Positions 10,327-21,580 of a stretch of 64,000 nt of DNA are shown here, piece after piece. The stretch's first letter is position 1. Each line of letters begins with the position of its first letter. A model generated the notes under the pieces. The model made no database searches. It saw nothing but the letters and a program-made list of their open reading frames with translations, and was not told where the DNA came from. A program made the translations under genes and the position numbers. Location of the stretch: NCBI GenBank assembly GCA_037974665.1, contig CM075775.1, positions 30,695,732-30,759,731 on the forward strand, given 5' to 3'. The stretch comes from Ehretia macrophylla. Its lineage: Eukaryota > Streptophyta > Magnoliopsida > Boraginales > Ehretiaceae.

Positions 10327-11960
10327 CAAACTTGGCTCACAACTGCATGCTAGGTAGTACAATGTAATGGATGTATTTGTATAATAATAAGAGTTAAAGA
10401 TAATAAACAAGTTGTTGCTTGCCCTTCAGAAAGCATAGAATAAACTCATGAAGTTTGTGTAATGAATGTATGCTGGCTTATTCTGCACAATCTGTGAGAT
10501 TTGCCCATAAAATTTTTCTGATGTGTTTTGAATGTAAAAATATATCAAAATAAAGAAAGTTTACATATGGATTTCCAGGAAGGAGGACTACATGGATCCT
10601 ATTCTCTTTGTGATTTGTCAAAGAAATTAGATAATTGATGTGAATTCCGTTATTTGATGAACAAACGTATGCGAATCTATATTCTGACTAAACAGTTTAG
10701 AAATACTCCATATATCTTCACTTAATTTACATCAAAATGACAGCAATACATGTCAATAGTCAACTTAAAAATGTAAGTGATGCTACAATTGTGTATCCAA
10801 TTGCCACACCGAAAAAATTCCAAGTATGGAATCAAACCACATATTTTCAAATTCTTATTGCCACCCGCAAACTAACTAAATGTTATTACCATCACCATAG
10901 CTGATGATCCTATTTTTTTTGCTGGGTCAGCAAGAAAGATTTCATTCTACTATCAAAAAAACATGGTTAAACCATAAACAAGAAACATAAAAAAACATTG
11001 TTTTACAAAGCCGTGCAACTCACATGCTTTTAATGGAAAAAATAAGACAAAAATTGGTTAAGGGAAATACAGTGTCTCACTCCAATGAATTAAAAGACTA
11101 AAATGCATGTTTCCTAGAAAAATTTTGGACCGAATTTTCGTTATTCTTATAATTAGAGTATCAACCAAGGTATTTATCCTTCTTTGATCGATAAGTTATA
11201 TATATCAAGCTTTGCGAAACATGAGTTTTCTACATTTTGGGGAACACAAAAATCAATTTAAGTGCCAAAATGTGAGGCATATCGCACATGTAGCACCCTT
11301 ACAATTGCAAACACATTTCAAAAGGAGAAAGACGGAACAAAGACAGCCATATTGAATTCCTTATTGGTAAACTTAATCCCTTTCATTAAAACTGGAATTC
11401 ACGATTAAACCAAAACTGTATAAAATGAAATAATTATGTTGATAATCTAGAATGTTTTACTTTTCTCAACTTAGTCTCCATTATTAAAATAAATTTAAAA
11501 AAATACCTAGAGTTTATAAAGAAATGGTTGAATACCCTTATGGAAATAGTTGATGCATTGTATTTTGCACATTTATTGCATGATATATTGTAATTAGCCT
11601 GCAGCTTTGTTGGGATGATGATTGTTGGCTGTGGAGGTAAATGGGTTATTTAAGTGGTTTTTTTATGTGGGTTATTTCTTATACTATATATGACTCGGAT
11701 TAGGTTATGTAATACAACTATTTTTTCTTTTGCAATAGCAAGTCCGGATGCAAAGATGAAAAAGTTTTTGTTGCATCTTGAATGCTACTTGAATTTGTTA
11801 ATGTGTTAGATCTTATGGTAATAATCTTATGTTAGATCTATTTAATTCAATTTGGTGCTATAGCATAAAGGAGAAAGATTTTGGAAGAAACATAGTATTT
11901 TTGCTAATTGCTGGAATTTATGATATAGTTGGCTAAAGTGGTTATTTTGAATCTTTTTTT
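10327..11960 (+). repeat. Downstream flank of a lost albumin-type gene
   Basis: From about 10327 the sequence follows the 3' end of albumin genes D and A: the TTGGCTCACA block, then a region of conserved spacing, and homology continues to about 11960. The same region lies inverted at about 16395-14850. The coding exons are absent: the outer copia LTR sits where they should be. A block at about 10795-11231 is extra relative to the inverted copy. No gene is visible in this 1.6 kb. Confidence 0.85.
10911..10995 (-). mobile_element. LINE 3' tail fragment within a copy-specific insertion
   Basis: A T-run followed by a block that is the inverted match of 413-458. It lies inside the extra 10795-11231 segment that the other copy of this flank lacks, so it came in after the duplication. 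Confidence 0.4.
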
Positions 11961-13029
11961 TGTTGGAAAAATCAAGAGTTATTTCGATTGATTTATTTAT
12001 TTTTGCAAAACATTTTCCAAAAACATTATGAAATAAATTAACTACTTTTTTTAATAATTGTTATTTAATTATTTATCTAATTTTATAAATCAATATATTT
12101 AATGGATCAATTACTATTGATTTATTAAATTATTAATTAATTATGTATTGTGTATTAATTAAACTTTTTTAATTAATATTCATTTTAAAACTTATTAATA
12201 AATTAATTAATAATAATTAATTATTAATATTTTTTGGCAATTAATAAATTAGCAGTTTTAATCATTTTTTCACTATTACATTCAAACACCATAAAATATT
12301 TTTCAGTGTGAAACCCAAACACCAGAAAATATTTTATTTTCTAAAAACATATTTTCCGTGAAAACATTCTCCATCAGCAAGTTATTTTACAGCAAACAAA
12401 CTGAGCCTTATAAGCTTTTTATTTTTCAGCGTGGGACAAGGTATATGCTAATACTCTTCTTCACGTGTGACTTGATTTGAGAGAAACCACACATGGAAGT
12501 TTGGATACATGTGGTGGATGAATATATATGAAACAAGTATGACCTAATTTTGAAATGAGACACACATGGATACAAATGGAAACACACATGGAAAAATGTG
12601 AAAGATAACACACGAGAAAGAAGATTACACGTGTGACATAATTTGAGATTGACCACACCTGGATGAAGACACGTGGGAGATGATATACACGAAAGATGAA
12701 TAAGACTAGACCATAGGCCAAGTTCTAATACCATGTTAAAATTTAAGGGTTCCATCATAAAACTAATTATTGTTAAGTAGAATATTCTATGATCTTACAA
12801 AGTGATCTAGGTGTTTCTGAATTTTCAACGTGGGACAAGTATATATTCTAATATAAATAATAAAGAATAATATGTTTCTCAAAATCATCCATATATAGTT
12901 TCATAAGCAAACTCGTAGAATATTTTCATATAGCACGAAACAACTAAATTTCTTTCTCTATTTAGTGGGATAATTATCTTTCATTTTTTAGTTTTTATTT
13001 CTATCAAGGAACAATTCTCCTCAAATCTT
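11961..13029. other. AT-rich gene-free stretch with a repeat-bounded block
   Basis: 11960-12240 is nearly pure A and T. The phrase CGTGGGACAAG with similar neighbours occurs at 12431 and 12830, bounding about 400 bases. A low-grade direct-repeat element (small LTR type) is possible, but no target duplication or coding region was seen. Confidence 0.35.
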
Positions 13030-13605
13030 TAGAGCAAGAGGACTTGCATCCAACCCTGCTATGGCTCAAGAGACATTTCTCACGGTCTGAGTTGGTTCAC
13101 AGGCTATAACAACAGGTCTCTTTCCTCATGCTACCCCGGGACGACTGACTGGTCCCGAGGATCCCTTACTATCCTCCATATGATTATAGAACCTCACTTG
13201 CTCGGTTCGTTCTTGGGCCACTGAGGGACGACCATTGTGCTATGTGGCCGGGCTTAGGTTTACATGCACGTTAGTTTGGTGGTTGACCTGGGGTAGTGTT
13301 TGGTTCATTTGGGCTTGTTGGTTGTTGGCCAACCCGGTCATCACCTCCCTCGTCTCCATTATCATGAGGTACATTGTGTTCATATCTGGTGTCGGGGGGT
13401 TTTGGGTTGTTTGAAGGGGTATTCTTTGGTCGATTTGTGGTTGGGTAAATTGTGGGGTGCTACTTGAGGCAAGATTGGCTTGTGCGGTGTTATTCACCGT
13501 GTTGGAAGGTAGTACCGTCGGGTTTGGCGGTCGGGAATTTTGCTTTGTGGACCCCGGTGGCTGTGAATCTACTCTTGGGTTGTTGTGGCTTCTTGTACTA
13601 ACCAT
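13030..13605 (-). pseudogene. Ty3/gypsy gag N-terminus, truncated
   Basis: Reading leftward from an ATG at 13605, the protein begins MVSTRSHNNPR and is rich in Pro, Gln, Asn and Thr for about 120 residues, then meets a TAG at 13240. Gag-like reading continues in another frame to about 13030 with further stops. It starts about 35 bases after the primer-binding site of an adjoining LTR, which is where gypsy gag begins. Capsid, zinc knuckle and pol are absent. The identification rests on this layout and the MVSTRS-type start rather than on a conserved core domain. Confidence 0.65.
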
Positions 13606-13637
13606 TGTGGATCTTCATGAGTTTCAATGTGGTTTTC

Positions 13638-13653
13638 CACAGACGGCGCCAAT
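13638..13653 (-). other. Gypsy primer-binding site
   Basis: On the minus strand the LTR end (..CTCAACA) is followed by ATTGGCGCCGTCTGTGG, a form common in plant Ty3/gypsy elements. Confidence 0.7.
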
Positions 13654-14020
13654 TGTTGAGTACAAAATCCGCCGAGCTAACCTAAATGATTGCACAACAC
13701 TTATCCGAGCCGGGGACCTGCACAAAGAAAGAAAAGAAACAATGAGGGTTATTTTCCACGTTTCTCATCGGACGTGAGAATTAGTAACTTGGTTCCGGAA
13801 TTTATCCAACAGACAATTAATTTAGAAATTGAAATCAATTAATTACATCTCACTCACTTTCCTTGTACTATTTATAGTAATGTTGGATATTTTTTTTGTG
13901 GTGGTTCCCATTTGTCCTTGCTCACAATTTTCGTGACAAGTGTCTTACAATGATTGTTTCTTTTGTCATCATGGGCCTTAGGGCTGGTTTAACACTTGGG
14001 CCATTTTTATATCCATATCA
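13654..14020 (-). repeat. Partial gypsy LTR
   Basis: Its inner end is TGTTGAGTAC at 13654 (plus view), beside the primer-binding site. A minus-strand CTATAAATAG near 13868 fits a TATA box. The outer border is not defined and no partner LTR is in the window. Confidence 0.55.
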
Positions 14021-14359
14021 AATGATATTTTAATAGGTAAATACAATCACACTCGAAAATGCACTTCAAGAATCTAAGGATTTTTGCTGACGCGAGCTTT
14101 CCTTGAACAACAGTTGGATTGGATTGTAGAGATTAATTGATTTTCATCCTTGTTTGACCAAAATTTCAATATAAAAATTAATTAATCTCTTTCTCAAAAG
14201 GGGAACATGTCAATGAGGAGCTAAACGAAATAAACCATATTCAATCTCTAAGAGTCTTATATAATAATTGTTTAAGAAGTGGTTAAAATGAAACAAAAAC
14301 TTTTCTAATAGGTGATTTAAAACAGAAAGGGAGTTTAATGAGTGATATGTAACTTTAAG

Positions 14360-14360
<1 letters not shown>

Positions 14361-14437
<77 letters not shown>
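14361..14437. repeat. (AT)n microsatellite
   Basis: About 38 uninterrupted AT units. The surrounding 14020-14850 is AT-rich with no gene seen. Confidence 0.95.
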
Positions 14438-14849
14438 CTAACGTGGCAAATGATAGAATTTATCTAAACTAGAACTAGAAATTCTTTAAAACTAACTAAA
14501 ACCTAACGGAATTGATCAAACGGAACAAGAAATTTGTTTAGTGGGTAATTTCAAATGAAATAAAAGTTTAATGGATAATTTGAAAGTTTGTGTTAGTTTA
14601 ATGAATTGTGGACAATTATAGTCACCAAAGCTTACTAAAAGTGGTTAAATTAGCCCTACGTTTAAAAGTTAACATTAACGGAACAATTGTCATGTGCAAT
14701 GTACATGATTGTTGTTTGGACGGTTAAATTAGAGTTATTTAAAAGTAGTCAATTTAGTCTATAATGTTTCTGAAAAATATTTTGTAAAAATAAAATTAAA
14801 TAAATAAATCAATCAAAATAACTCTTGATTTTTCCAAAAAATTCAAAAT

Positions 14850-15084
14850 AATCACTTTAGCCAACTATATCATAAATTCCAACAATTAGCAAAAATACTA
14901 TGTTTCTTCAAAAATCTTTGTCCTTCATGCTATAGCACCAAATTGAACTAACGAAAGTTCTAAAACATAAAAAATTATTACCATAAGATCTAACACATTA
15001 ACAAATTCATGTAGCATCCAAGATGCAACAAAAGCTTCTTCATCTTTGCATATGGACTTGGCATTGCAAAAGAAAAAATAGTTG

Positions 15085-15120
<36 letters not shown>

Positions 15121-15287
15121 CCCACATAAAAAAAAACCACTTAAATAACCCATTTACCTCCATAGCCAACAACCATCATCCCAACAAAGCTACAGGCTAA
15201 TTACAATATATCAACTACTTCCATAACCTATTAAGGGTATTCAACCATTTCATTATAAACTCTCGGTATTTTTAAAAAAAAAAATGC

Positions 15288-15328
<41 letters not shown>

Positions 15329-16395
15329 AAATAACCCACATAAAAAAAACCACTTAAATAACCATTTACCTCCATAGCCAACAACCATCATCCCAACAAA
15401 GCTACAGGCTAATTACAATATATCAACTACTTCCATAACCTATTAAGGGTATTCAACCATTTCATTATAAACTCTCGGTATTTAAAAAAAAAAAATTCTT
15501 TAATATATATATATATAGTATAAGAAATAACCCACATAAAAAAAACCACTTAAATAACCCATTTACCTCCATAGCCAACAACCATCATCCCAACAAAGCT
15601 ACAGGCTAATTACAATATATCAACTACTTCCATAACCTATTAAGGGTATTCAACCATTTCATTATAAACTCTCGGTATTTAAAAAAAAAAAATTCTTTAA
15701 TAATGGAGACTAAGTTGAGAAAAGGTATAACATTCAAGATTATCAACATAATTATTTCATTTTATACAGTTTTGACTTAATTGTGAATCCCAGTTTTAAT
15801 GAAATGGATTAGTTTTACCAATAAGGAATTCAATAGGGCTGTCCTTGTTAATTCCGTCTTTCTCCTTTTGAAATTTGTTTGCCATTGTAAGGGTGCTACA
15901 TGTGCGATATGCCTTACATTTTGAAACTTAAATTGGTATTTGTATTCCCCAAAATGTACAATTGTAGCATCACTTACATTTTTAAGTTCGTCATTTAGAT
16001 GTAAATTAAGTGAATATATGTGGAGTGTTTCAAAAATGTTTAGTCCGAATATAGATTCGCATACGTTTGTTCATCAAATAACTGTATTCACGTCAAATAT
16101 CTAATTCGTTTGATAAATCACAAAGAGAATAGGATCCATGGAGTCCTCTTTGATGGAAATCCATATGTGAACTTTCTTTATTTTGATAGATTTTTACATT
16201 CAAAACACATCAGAAAAATCTTATGGGCAAATCTCGTAAATTGTGCAGAATAAGCCAACAGACATTCATTACACAAACTTCATGAGTTTATTAATTCTAT
16301 GCTTTCTGAAGGGCAAGCAAAAACTTGTTTAATATCTTTAACCCTTATTATTATACAAACACGTCCATTATATGGTACTAGCTAGTACGCAGCTG
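14850..16395 (-). repeat. Downstream flank of albumin gene A (inverted copy of 10327-11960)
   Basis: Read on the minus strand this follows the 3' end of gene A and matches the plus-strand flank at 10327-11960 and the left edge 1-215. It lacks the roughly 440-base insertion of that copy but has a threefold tandem amplification at 15119-15700. No gene seen. Confidence 0.85.
15119..15700. repeat. Three tandem copies of a ~200 bp unit with TA tracts
   Basis: The marker CCCACATAAA recurs at 15121, 15335 and 15531 (periods about 214 and 196). The copies are nearly identical; differences are mostly in the (TA)n tract that separates them and in A-runs. The homologous flank at about 11490-11700 has a single copy, so the amplification is specific to this copy. 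Confidence 0.9.
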
Positions 16396-16421
16396 TGAGC
16401 CAAATTTGCAAATCATACGGA

Positions 16422-16825
16422 TTAGGATTTGATACTTGTAGAGCACCAACCATATGGACTGCCACCAACAATTCGGATGCAATATTTACCTCTTCCGTTT
16501 CCAATGCAATCTGTATGAGAAAGACAACGAGTTGGACCTTCATCTTCCTCTTCACACCAATCATGAGGAACGCACACGCCTGCTAACAGCAAAGCTCCAA
16601 AACAGGCACAACATCTAGGGCACAGATCGGCAAATGGTACACAAAAATTGAAACACTCTCCAGCAGATCTATAACGAGCATACGCCTTGGGGAAAATTAC
16701 ACCTGCATATGATATTTCATGTTTGGTTAGACTGATATATGCTATAATTTGTGCATGTATGAGAGAGAGACACACTAACATGATGCAGCAAGTGCAAGAA
16801 CCATAAGAGAAATGAGCTTCGTCAT
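16422..16825 (-). CDS. Albumin-1-like cysteine-rich secreted peptide, gene A
   Basis: Exon 1 is 16825-16780 and exon 2 is 16702-16422, with a 77-base GT..AG intron that splits codon 16 (phase 1), giving 108 residues. A longer frame running through the intron is an artefact. Residues 1-24 form a signal peptide ending in AYA. Mature cysteines sit at 32, 36, 43, 46, 47, 49 and 59, matching the albumin-1 b-chain knottin (C-x3-C-x6-C..C-x-C-x9-C) with one extra Cys at 46 or 47. Another extra Cys is in the linker (65). The a-chain-like tail has Cys at 75, 81, 90 and 102 and ends YGWC. Legume albumin-1 b peptides are sulphur-rich seed peptides that act on insects; role here is inferred. The encoded protein is identical to gene D. 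Confidence 0.85.
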
Positions 16826-16913
16826 TTGGCAGCTGGTTCGTAGCTATGACAACTTGATCAAATTTGTTGAAATTATGTTGTGTTGGTTGGTTTGCTTGCT
16901 GGTAGTGGAAACA

Positions 16914-16920
16914 TTTTATG
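16914..16920 (-). promoter_or_regulatory. TATA-like box of gene A
   Basis: CATAAAA on the minus strand, about 90 bases upstream of the ATG, at the place where genes B, E and F have TATAAAT/A. The first T is changed to C, as in gene D. Confidence 0.6.
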
Positions 16921-17368
16921 GGCAAAATTGAAGAATTTGACTTTCATAATTGGATGGGCATATTGTTGCCGTAACTGCATTCGGACATGAAAATCGATAG
17001 TTTTCGTAGGATGGCTTAGCTGGGTTCACTAGAACCTAGGATTTTTCTATTTGATATTAATGCTCTGTATATTATTTGATTGTTTGTACTTATGATATTG
17101 CCGGATAATCAGTTATGCTTGAGGAATAATCATTAACTAATTATAAAATATATGGAGATAGACTTTTTCTAAAAACTATGACTTTTTTTATTTGGACATG
17201 GAAATCGATTATTTCCATCAAGATACATCTTAGCATGTTTCACTAAAAACTAAGATTTTGTTATTTGACTGTTTGTACATATGGTATAGCCGTATGATCA
17301 ATTACACTTTCTATACATTAAAAAATGAGTTTCAAATAGAGTAGCTCAAAATCTTATAAGGTAGTTTA

Positions 17369-18333
17369 GGCTCCGATTGGTTTGGTAACACTGAAAATGT
17401 GTCAATCGGGGGACATTTTTTGATTAAAGGAAAATATTTAGTTGACATGAGTGGAAAATATTTTCATATCCTTTGGAACAAGAAAATATTTTTTACTCAT
17501 TTTACATCACCTTCACCCATCCCAACCCCACCCTACCCGATCCCCTCCACCTCTACCCCCACCCCCACCTTCATCACATTTTTAATTAATTATTAATAAA
17601 TAAAAAACTAATAGAAAAACATATTAATTTAATTATAAAATTAATTATTGAAATAAATAATTATTTATAATAATAATAAAAATTAACTACTTTCATTAAA
17701 TGGCTGATAAAATAATTAAATTAATAAAATTATTTTAATAATAATTAACTAACTAACTATTTGATTAATTTAAGATTTTTAATAACTATTAATTAATCGT
17801 TTATCTAATTTTATAAATTAGTAGAAATTAATTACTTAAAAAAATTAGTTAATATTAATTTAATGACTAATAAATTATTAGATTAATAATTAAATGATAT
17901 TTGATATTCATTAATAATAATTAGCTAACTCACTAATTAAATATTTATTAATATAAGATTTTTAATCTAGGCTCATTTAGTTTGGGTAATATAACTAAGT
18001 GAAACAGATTTTTTGAGAAATATTTTTTTTAAAATACAGTATTTTCTAGCTTTTGATTATTACAGTGAAAAATATTTTCTAATATTTAACAGTCATAATA
18101 GAAAGCGTTTTCGGTGGAAAATTTTAATACTCACATATGCAAACACATTTTTTTTAATTTTATTTTACTCCCTCACCACCTTCTGAAGTGTGCACCGTAC
18201 TTAATAACACATTTTTCTTTGTTCAAATAAGTTTTCTAGCTAGTTGACCTATTTTATATATTACCAGACACCAAAAAAATAAGTAAACATTTTCCATTTT
18301 TTTTTTTTTAAAGCCAAACCAACGAGTGAAGCC
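17369..18333. mobile_element. MITE-like foldback segment
   Basis: The left end GGCTCCGATTGGTTTGG and the right end (about 18310-18333, reverse complement GGCTTCACTCGTTGGTTTGG) form imperfect inverted ends around AT-rich noncoding DNA. A second GGCTCATTTAGTTTGG start at about 17970 suggests a nested or tandem copy. It fills most of the space between divergent genes A and B. No target duplication was resolved. Confidence 0.4.
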
Positions 18334-18561
18334 TAATATTAGTTCCAGATAATTCGTCAAACACAACTGATCATCATCCGGCTATACCATACATACAAAC
18401 AATGAAATAATGTACAAAGTATTAATAACTAATAAAAAGGATCCTCGTTTCTTGTGAAACATGCAAATATTTTCTTAATTACAATCGATTTTCATGTCCA
18501 TATGCCGATACGGCTACAATATGCCTATCCACTTAGAAAGGTCAAATTCTTCAGTTTTGCC

Positions 18562-18568
18562 TATAAAT
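18562..18568 (+). promoter_or_regulatory. TATA box of gene B
   Basis: TATAAAT, 92 bases before the ATG, inside an upstream module of roughly 250 bases (from about 18380) also found before genes D and E. Confidence 0.7.
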
Positions 18569-18653
18569 GTTGCCAATGCCAGCAACTAAAGCAACCAACA
18601 TAATATAATTTCAAGAAATTTGATCAAGTGGTCACAGCTACAAACAGTGCCAA

Positions 18654-19046
18654 ATGACGAAGCTCATTTCTCTAGTGGTTCTTGCACTTGTTGCATCATG
18701 TTAGTCTCTCTCTCTCTCTCTCTCTCTCTCATAGATGCGCACATTAGCACATATATATATTAGTCTAACGTGGTCACTAACCAAACATGAAATATCACAT
18801 GCAGATGTAATTTTCCCCAAGGCGCATGCTGGTTGTGTTAATATTTGCGGATTTGCTGCAGGTTATCATTGCGATGAAGGTTGTTTCTGTCTCCCATTTT
18901 TTTGGGGTGTTATAGGCGTGTGCGTTCCTAAATCTCAAACTCTTTGTCTTTCTCAAATTGATTGCACTGGAAATAGAAGCGGTAACTATTGCATCCGAAC
19001 TGTTGGGAATCCATACGGTTGGTGCTCCACAAGTATCAAATCCTAA
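18654..19046 (+). CDS. Albumin-1-like cysteine-rich secreted peptide, gene B
   Basis: Exon 1 is 18654-18699, exon 2 is 18805-19046; the 105-base phase-1 intron begins GTTAGT and carries a CT microsatellite. The product is 95 residues, with a signal peptide ending AHA at 22-24 and Tyr in place of Cys at the junction codon 16. The b-type knottin has Cys 26, 30, 38, 42, 44 and 55 (C-x3-C-x7-C-x3-C-x-C-x10-C). The a-like tail has Cys 63, 69, 78 and 89 with YGWC. The linker between the two parts is the shortest in the cluster. It stands in divergent orientation to gene A, 1.8 kb away. Family assignment rests on both cysteine motifs; expression and processing are unknown. Confidence 0.85.
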
Positions 19047-19359
19047 TCCGTATGACTTACAAATTTGGCTCACAACTATGTGCTAGCTAGTACCATGTTG
19101 TGAACATGTTTGTGTAATAATAAGGGTGAAACATAATAAAGTCTTGAAGTTTGTACAATAATAACGGTTAAAGATAACAAACTCATGAAGTTTGTGTGAT
19201 AACAATGTACAAGATATGCACATGCTATGTTTGTAATGTAATAATCTATCCAAATAGAGGAGTTCAGATATGAAAAGCAGAAGAATATTAAAATTTCTTA
19301 ACTTTGTATATATGTAGCTTATTTTCAAAACGAAAATTTCATGCATAAATATGCCAAAA

Positions 19360-19605
19360 GCACACCCACGGATGCTAAAAGTACCTTTGTCCCTTCGTTG
19401 TTTGCTGCTACAATTTATTGGTGACTTGCGCTCCTGGTTGTGTGTGCAGCGTGGGTGCCTTATGGAGGCGTAGTTAGCGCATACGTTCTCCTTCCCCGAA
19501 TTAAGCAAGATCAAACTCTAACTCTATCTCGTTGTCTTTCTCATTTTGATTGCATTTCCAATGGAATTGCTAGTTATTGTTGATAGTCCGATCCATTTTA
19601 ACAAA
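19360..19605 (+). pseudogene. Albumin-1-like pseudogene (second exon remnant)
   Basis: At about 19408 the frame reads CYN..CAPGCVC, close to the CYNE..CAPGCWC of gene F. After a frameshift the a-like tail resumes (LSRCLSHFDC, about 19527-19556; ASYC just before a TGA at about 19582). The second knottin cysteine, the signal exon and the last cysteine (YGWC) are missing. It lies 0.4 kb downstream of gene B and is closest to gene F in the surviving motifs. Confidence 0.75.
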
Positions 19606-20557
19606 ATAAGATGTTATAGAGACAGGATTTGAGAGAGGCTGACACACCCCTTTTCTTAATCCAATTGATTAATTTGACAGGATTATGAATTTTTAGCACC
19701 GTCTCAATAATAGGATAAAGTAAATTGAGAGAGGTTGGCACTTGACCTTGTCTATTATATTACGAAAAAATGAAAAATTAAGGTTGATATGCATAAGGGC
19801 TGTTTTCTTTTCCTTTTTTGGAAATGAAGTGAATTAACAGTATTATACTACGACAATTATAATTTTCTACCACAATAGATTTGCATATAGATGGACTTCT
19901 TGAATGAAAACAAATTCCTACTCCAGTTTTGAAAATTCACCATCCTATGACAGATGCTGTTGTTACTTCATGGAAAAAACTTGAAAACAAAGCGTTGTTT
20001 GAAATGTCCAAACTAAAACGTCCGAACCTGACGTGAGTGTAAGGTGTGAATTTTATATGCTCATAAGTTCCGCGAGCGACTAATAACGTGAAGTTCCAAA
20101 ATTTAATCGTTCTTCTAAATCATAATATGTTTCATTCTCTATTTAATTAAAGTTGCTGGTAACATCATGGAGAAGTAGACATGACACATCACTATTTTAT
20201 GCAATAAGCATCAATTTTGGTTAAGGACCTTTCAGTAAATGAAAAATAAATTTAAGGCCATTATGCACAAGTATCTTTTTTTCTCTTTTGAAGTGATGAA
20301 ATTGTATTATACAAAGTGAAAAATAAAGAACAAAAGATTAGATGTAATATGTTACTTAAAATTTCTTCAATCTACAAATGATAGAAGTCTCACTAACGTG
20401 TGTGTTTCACTAATCAAAGATTAGATCATGGAACAACTAGATAAGTTATAAGTCTAAAATAAGCTAGTAAAAATAACTCCAAATAACGGGCGGAAAAAAG
20501 AGAGAGGAGCTCTCAGATGTCCTCAAAGGACACTCTTGTGCATGTTTTCGCTGCTAC
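19606..20557. other. Gene-free stretch
   Basis: AT-rich sequence between the albumin pseudogene and the trihelix remnant. I see no open frame with recognisable motifs, RNA gene or defined repeat. Confidence 0.6.
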
Positions 20558-21580
20558 TATTGAAGATCAAGCAACTCAAGCTCTTTTTGTCTAATAAGAA
20601 GAACCATTCTCTCATTCTCCAGCTTCATTCGCTAGTTCGAAAGCCTATGCCTTTCCATTTTTTCCCCTTCTCGCTGCAAAATCTTTCCCAGTTCAGTCTC
20701 TGCTTTTCGAACTCAAATGCCTGAGATTGGTAGCCGACGCACTCCTCTTCTAATTGAACTATTCTTGTTTTGTACCATCTTGAAGCACATTTATCAATTC
20801 AGAGCTAAATTGCTGAATCGAAGGCGAAAACAACTCACCCTTTCTCTGCCTCTTTCTTGAAGATCTATAATCGTTGTCATCGTCATGGTCATGACTTCTT
20901 GAACCACCTTCAACCACATCATCCATATCTTCTTCTTCGTCCTCTAAGGAGTAGAATGAAAAATTTAATATATAGGGCTTTGAAAAAAAATAACAATAAG
21001 GGGCCTGTAACTTTTTTAGGAAATAATACATAGATTTGTTTTAAAAAGTCGGAGGCTTGGTGGTCACAGCCGCACTACTACTAGCACCACTATGGTTACA
21101 ACTATTACTATAAACACACATTTCCCTGGAAAAAAATGCTAAGAATTTAATAATTTATTCCTTTCCTCCTCTATTTTCGGCGATAAATGATCCATTGAAT
21201 CAAGCAAAGCCTGATTCTCCAAGACCCAGCAAACAGGTCATTTGCCTAATATATCATTAACCCTCTTGTACCTCTTATTCAAATCATTAAACTTATCTTC
21301 ACAATGCTGTGGAGACACATAGAACCCTCTTTCCATCATAGCTCTCGAACCGATTTCCATTCCCCTTTCTTCTGTAAAACTCCTCCACTGTTCTTCTTTC
21401 CAGAAGGACCATTTCCCTCTGAACCCGTCTCATCGCCAATATAATACACCACCATTATCAAAAGCCTCACCATATTATCAGTCGATTTTATTCCATTCCA
21501 AGGCAAAGATGTTTTTGAACTCCTGGCATCATCAACATTGTTGTTAACACCAACGCCACCATGCTTGTTGGAGAAAATTT
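20558..21580 (-). pseudogene. Trihelix (Myb/SANT-like) transcription factor pseudogene
   Basis: Reading leftward from 21580 on the minus strand, fragments appear in the correct order of the plant trihelix family related to 6b-interacting proteins. NMVRLLIMVVYYIGDE and VLQKKG come first (about 21470-21390). After a frameshift come FYVSPQHCEDKFNDLNKRYK (about 21300) and the VNDILGK region with a stop. Then REMCVYSNSCNHS (about 21130), an acidic EDEEEDMDD and SSRKRQRK stretch (about 20940-20850), and the coiled-coil tail QLEEECVGYQSQAFEFEKQR (about 20740) and ENERMVLLIRQKELELLDLQ. The N-terminus is missing. Such proteins bind GT-type DNA elements in the nucleus. Several frameshifts and stops show a dead copy. 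Confidence 0.78.

Larger units (their letters stand above)
16110..17285. repeat. Left arm of albumin inverted duplication
   Basis: It is the reverse complement of about 36590-37765 with few differences; coordinates of the arms sum to 53875. It carries gene A, its promoter and its proximal 3' flank. Confidence 0.9.

Noticed and set aside
12426-12758. Two overlapping minus-strand frames of 86-110 codons
   Set aside because: Low-complexity Ser/His/Phe-rich translations of a repetitive noncoding block, with no known motif.
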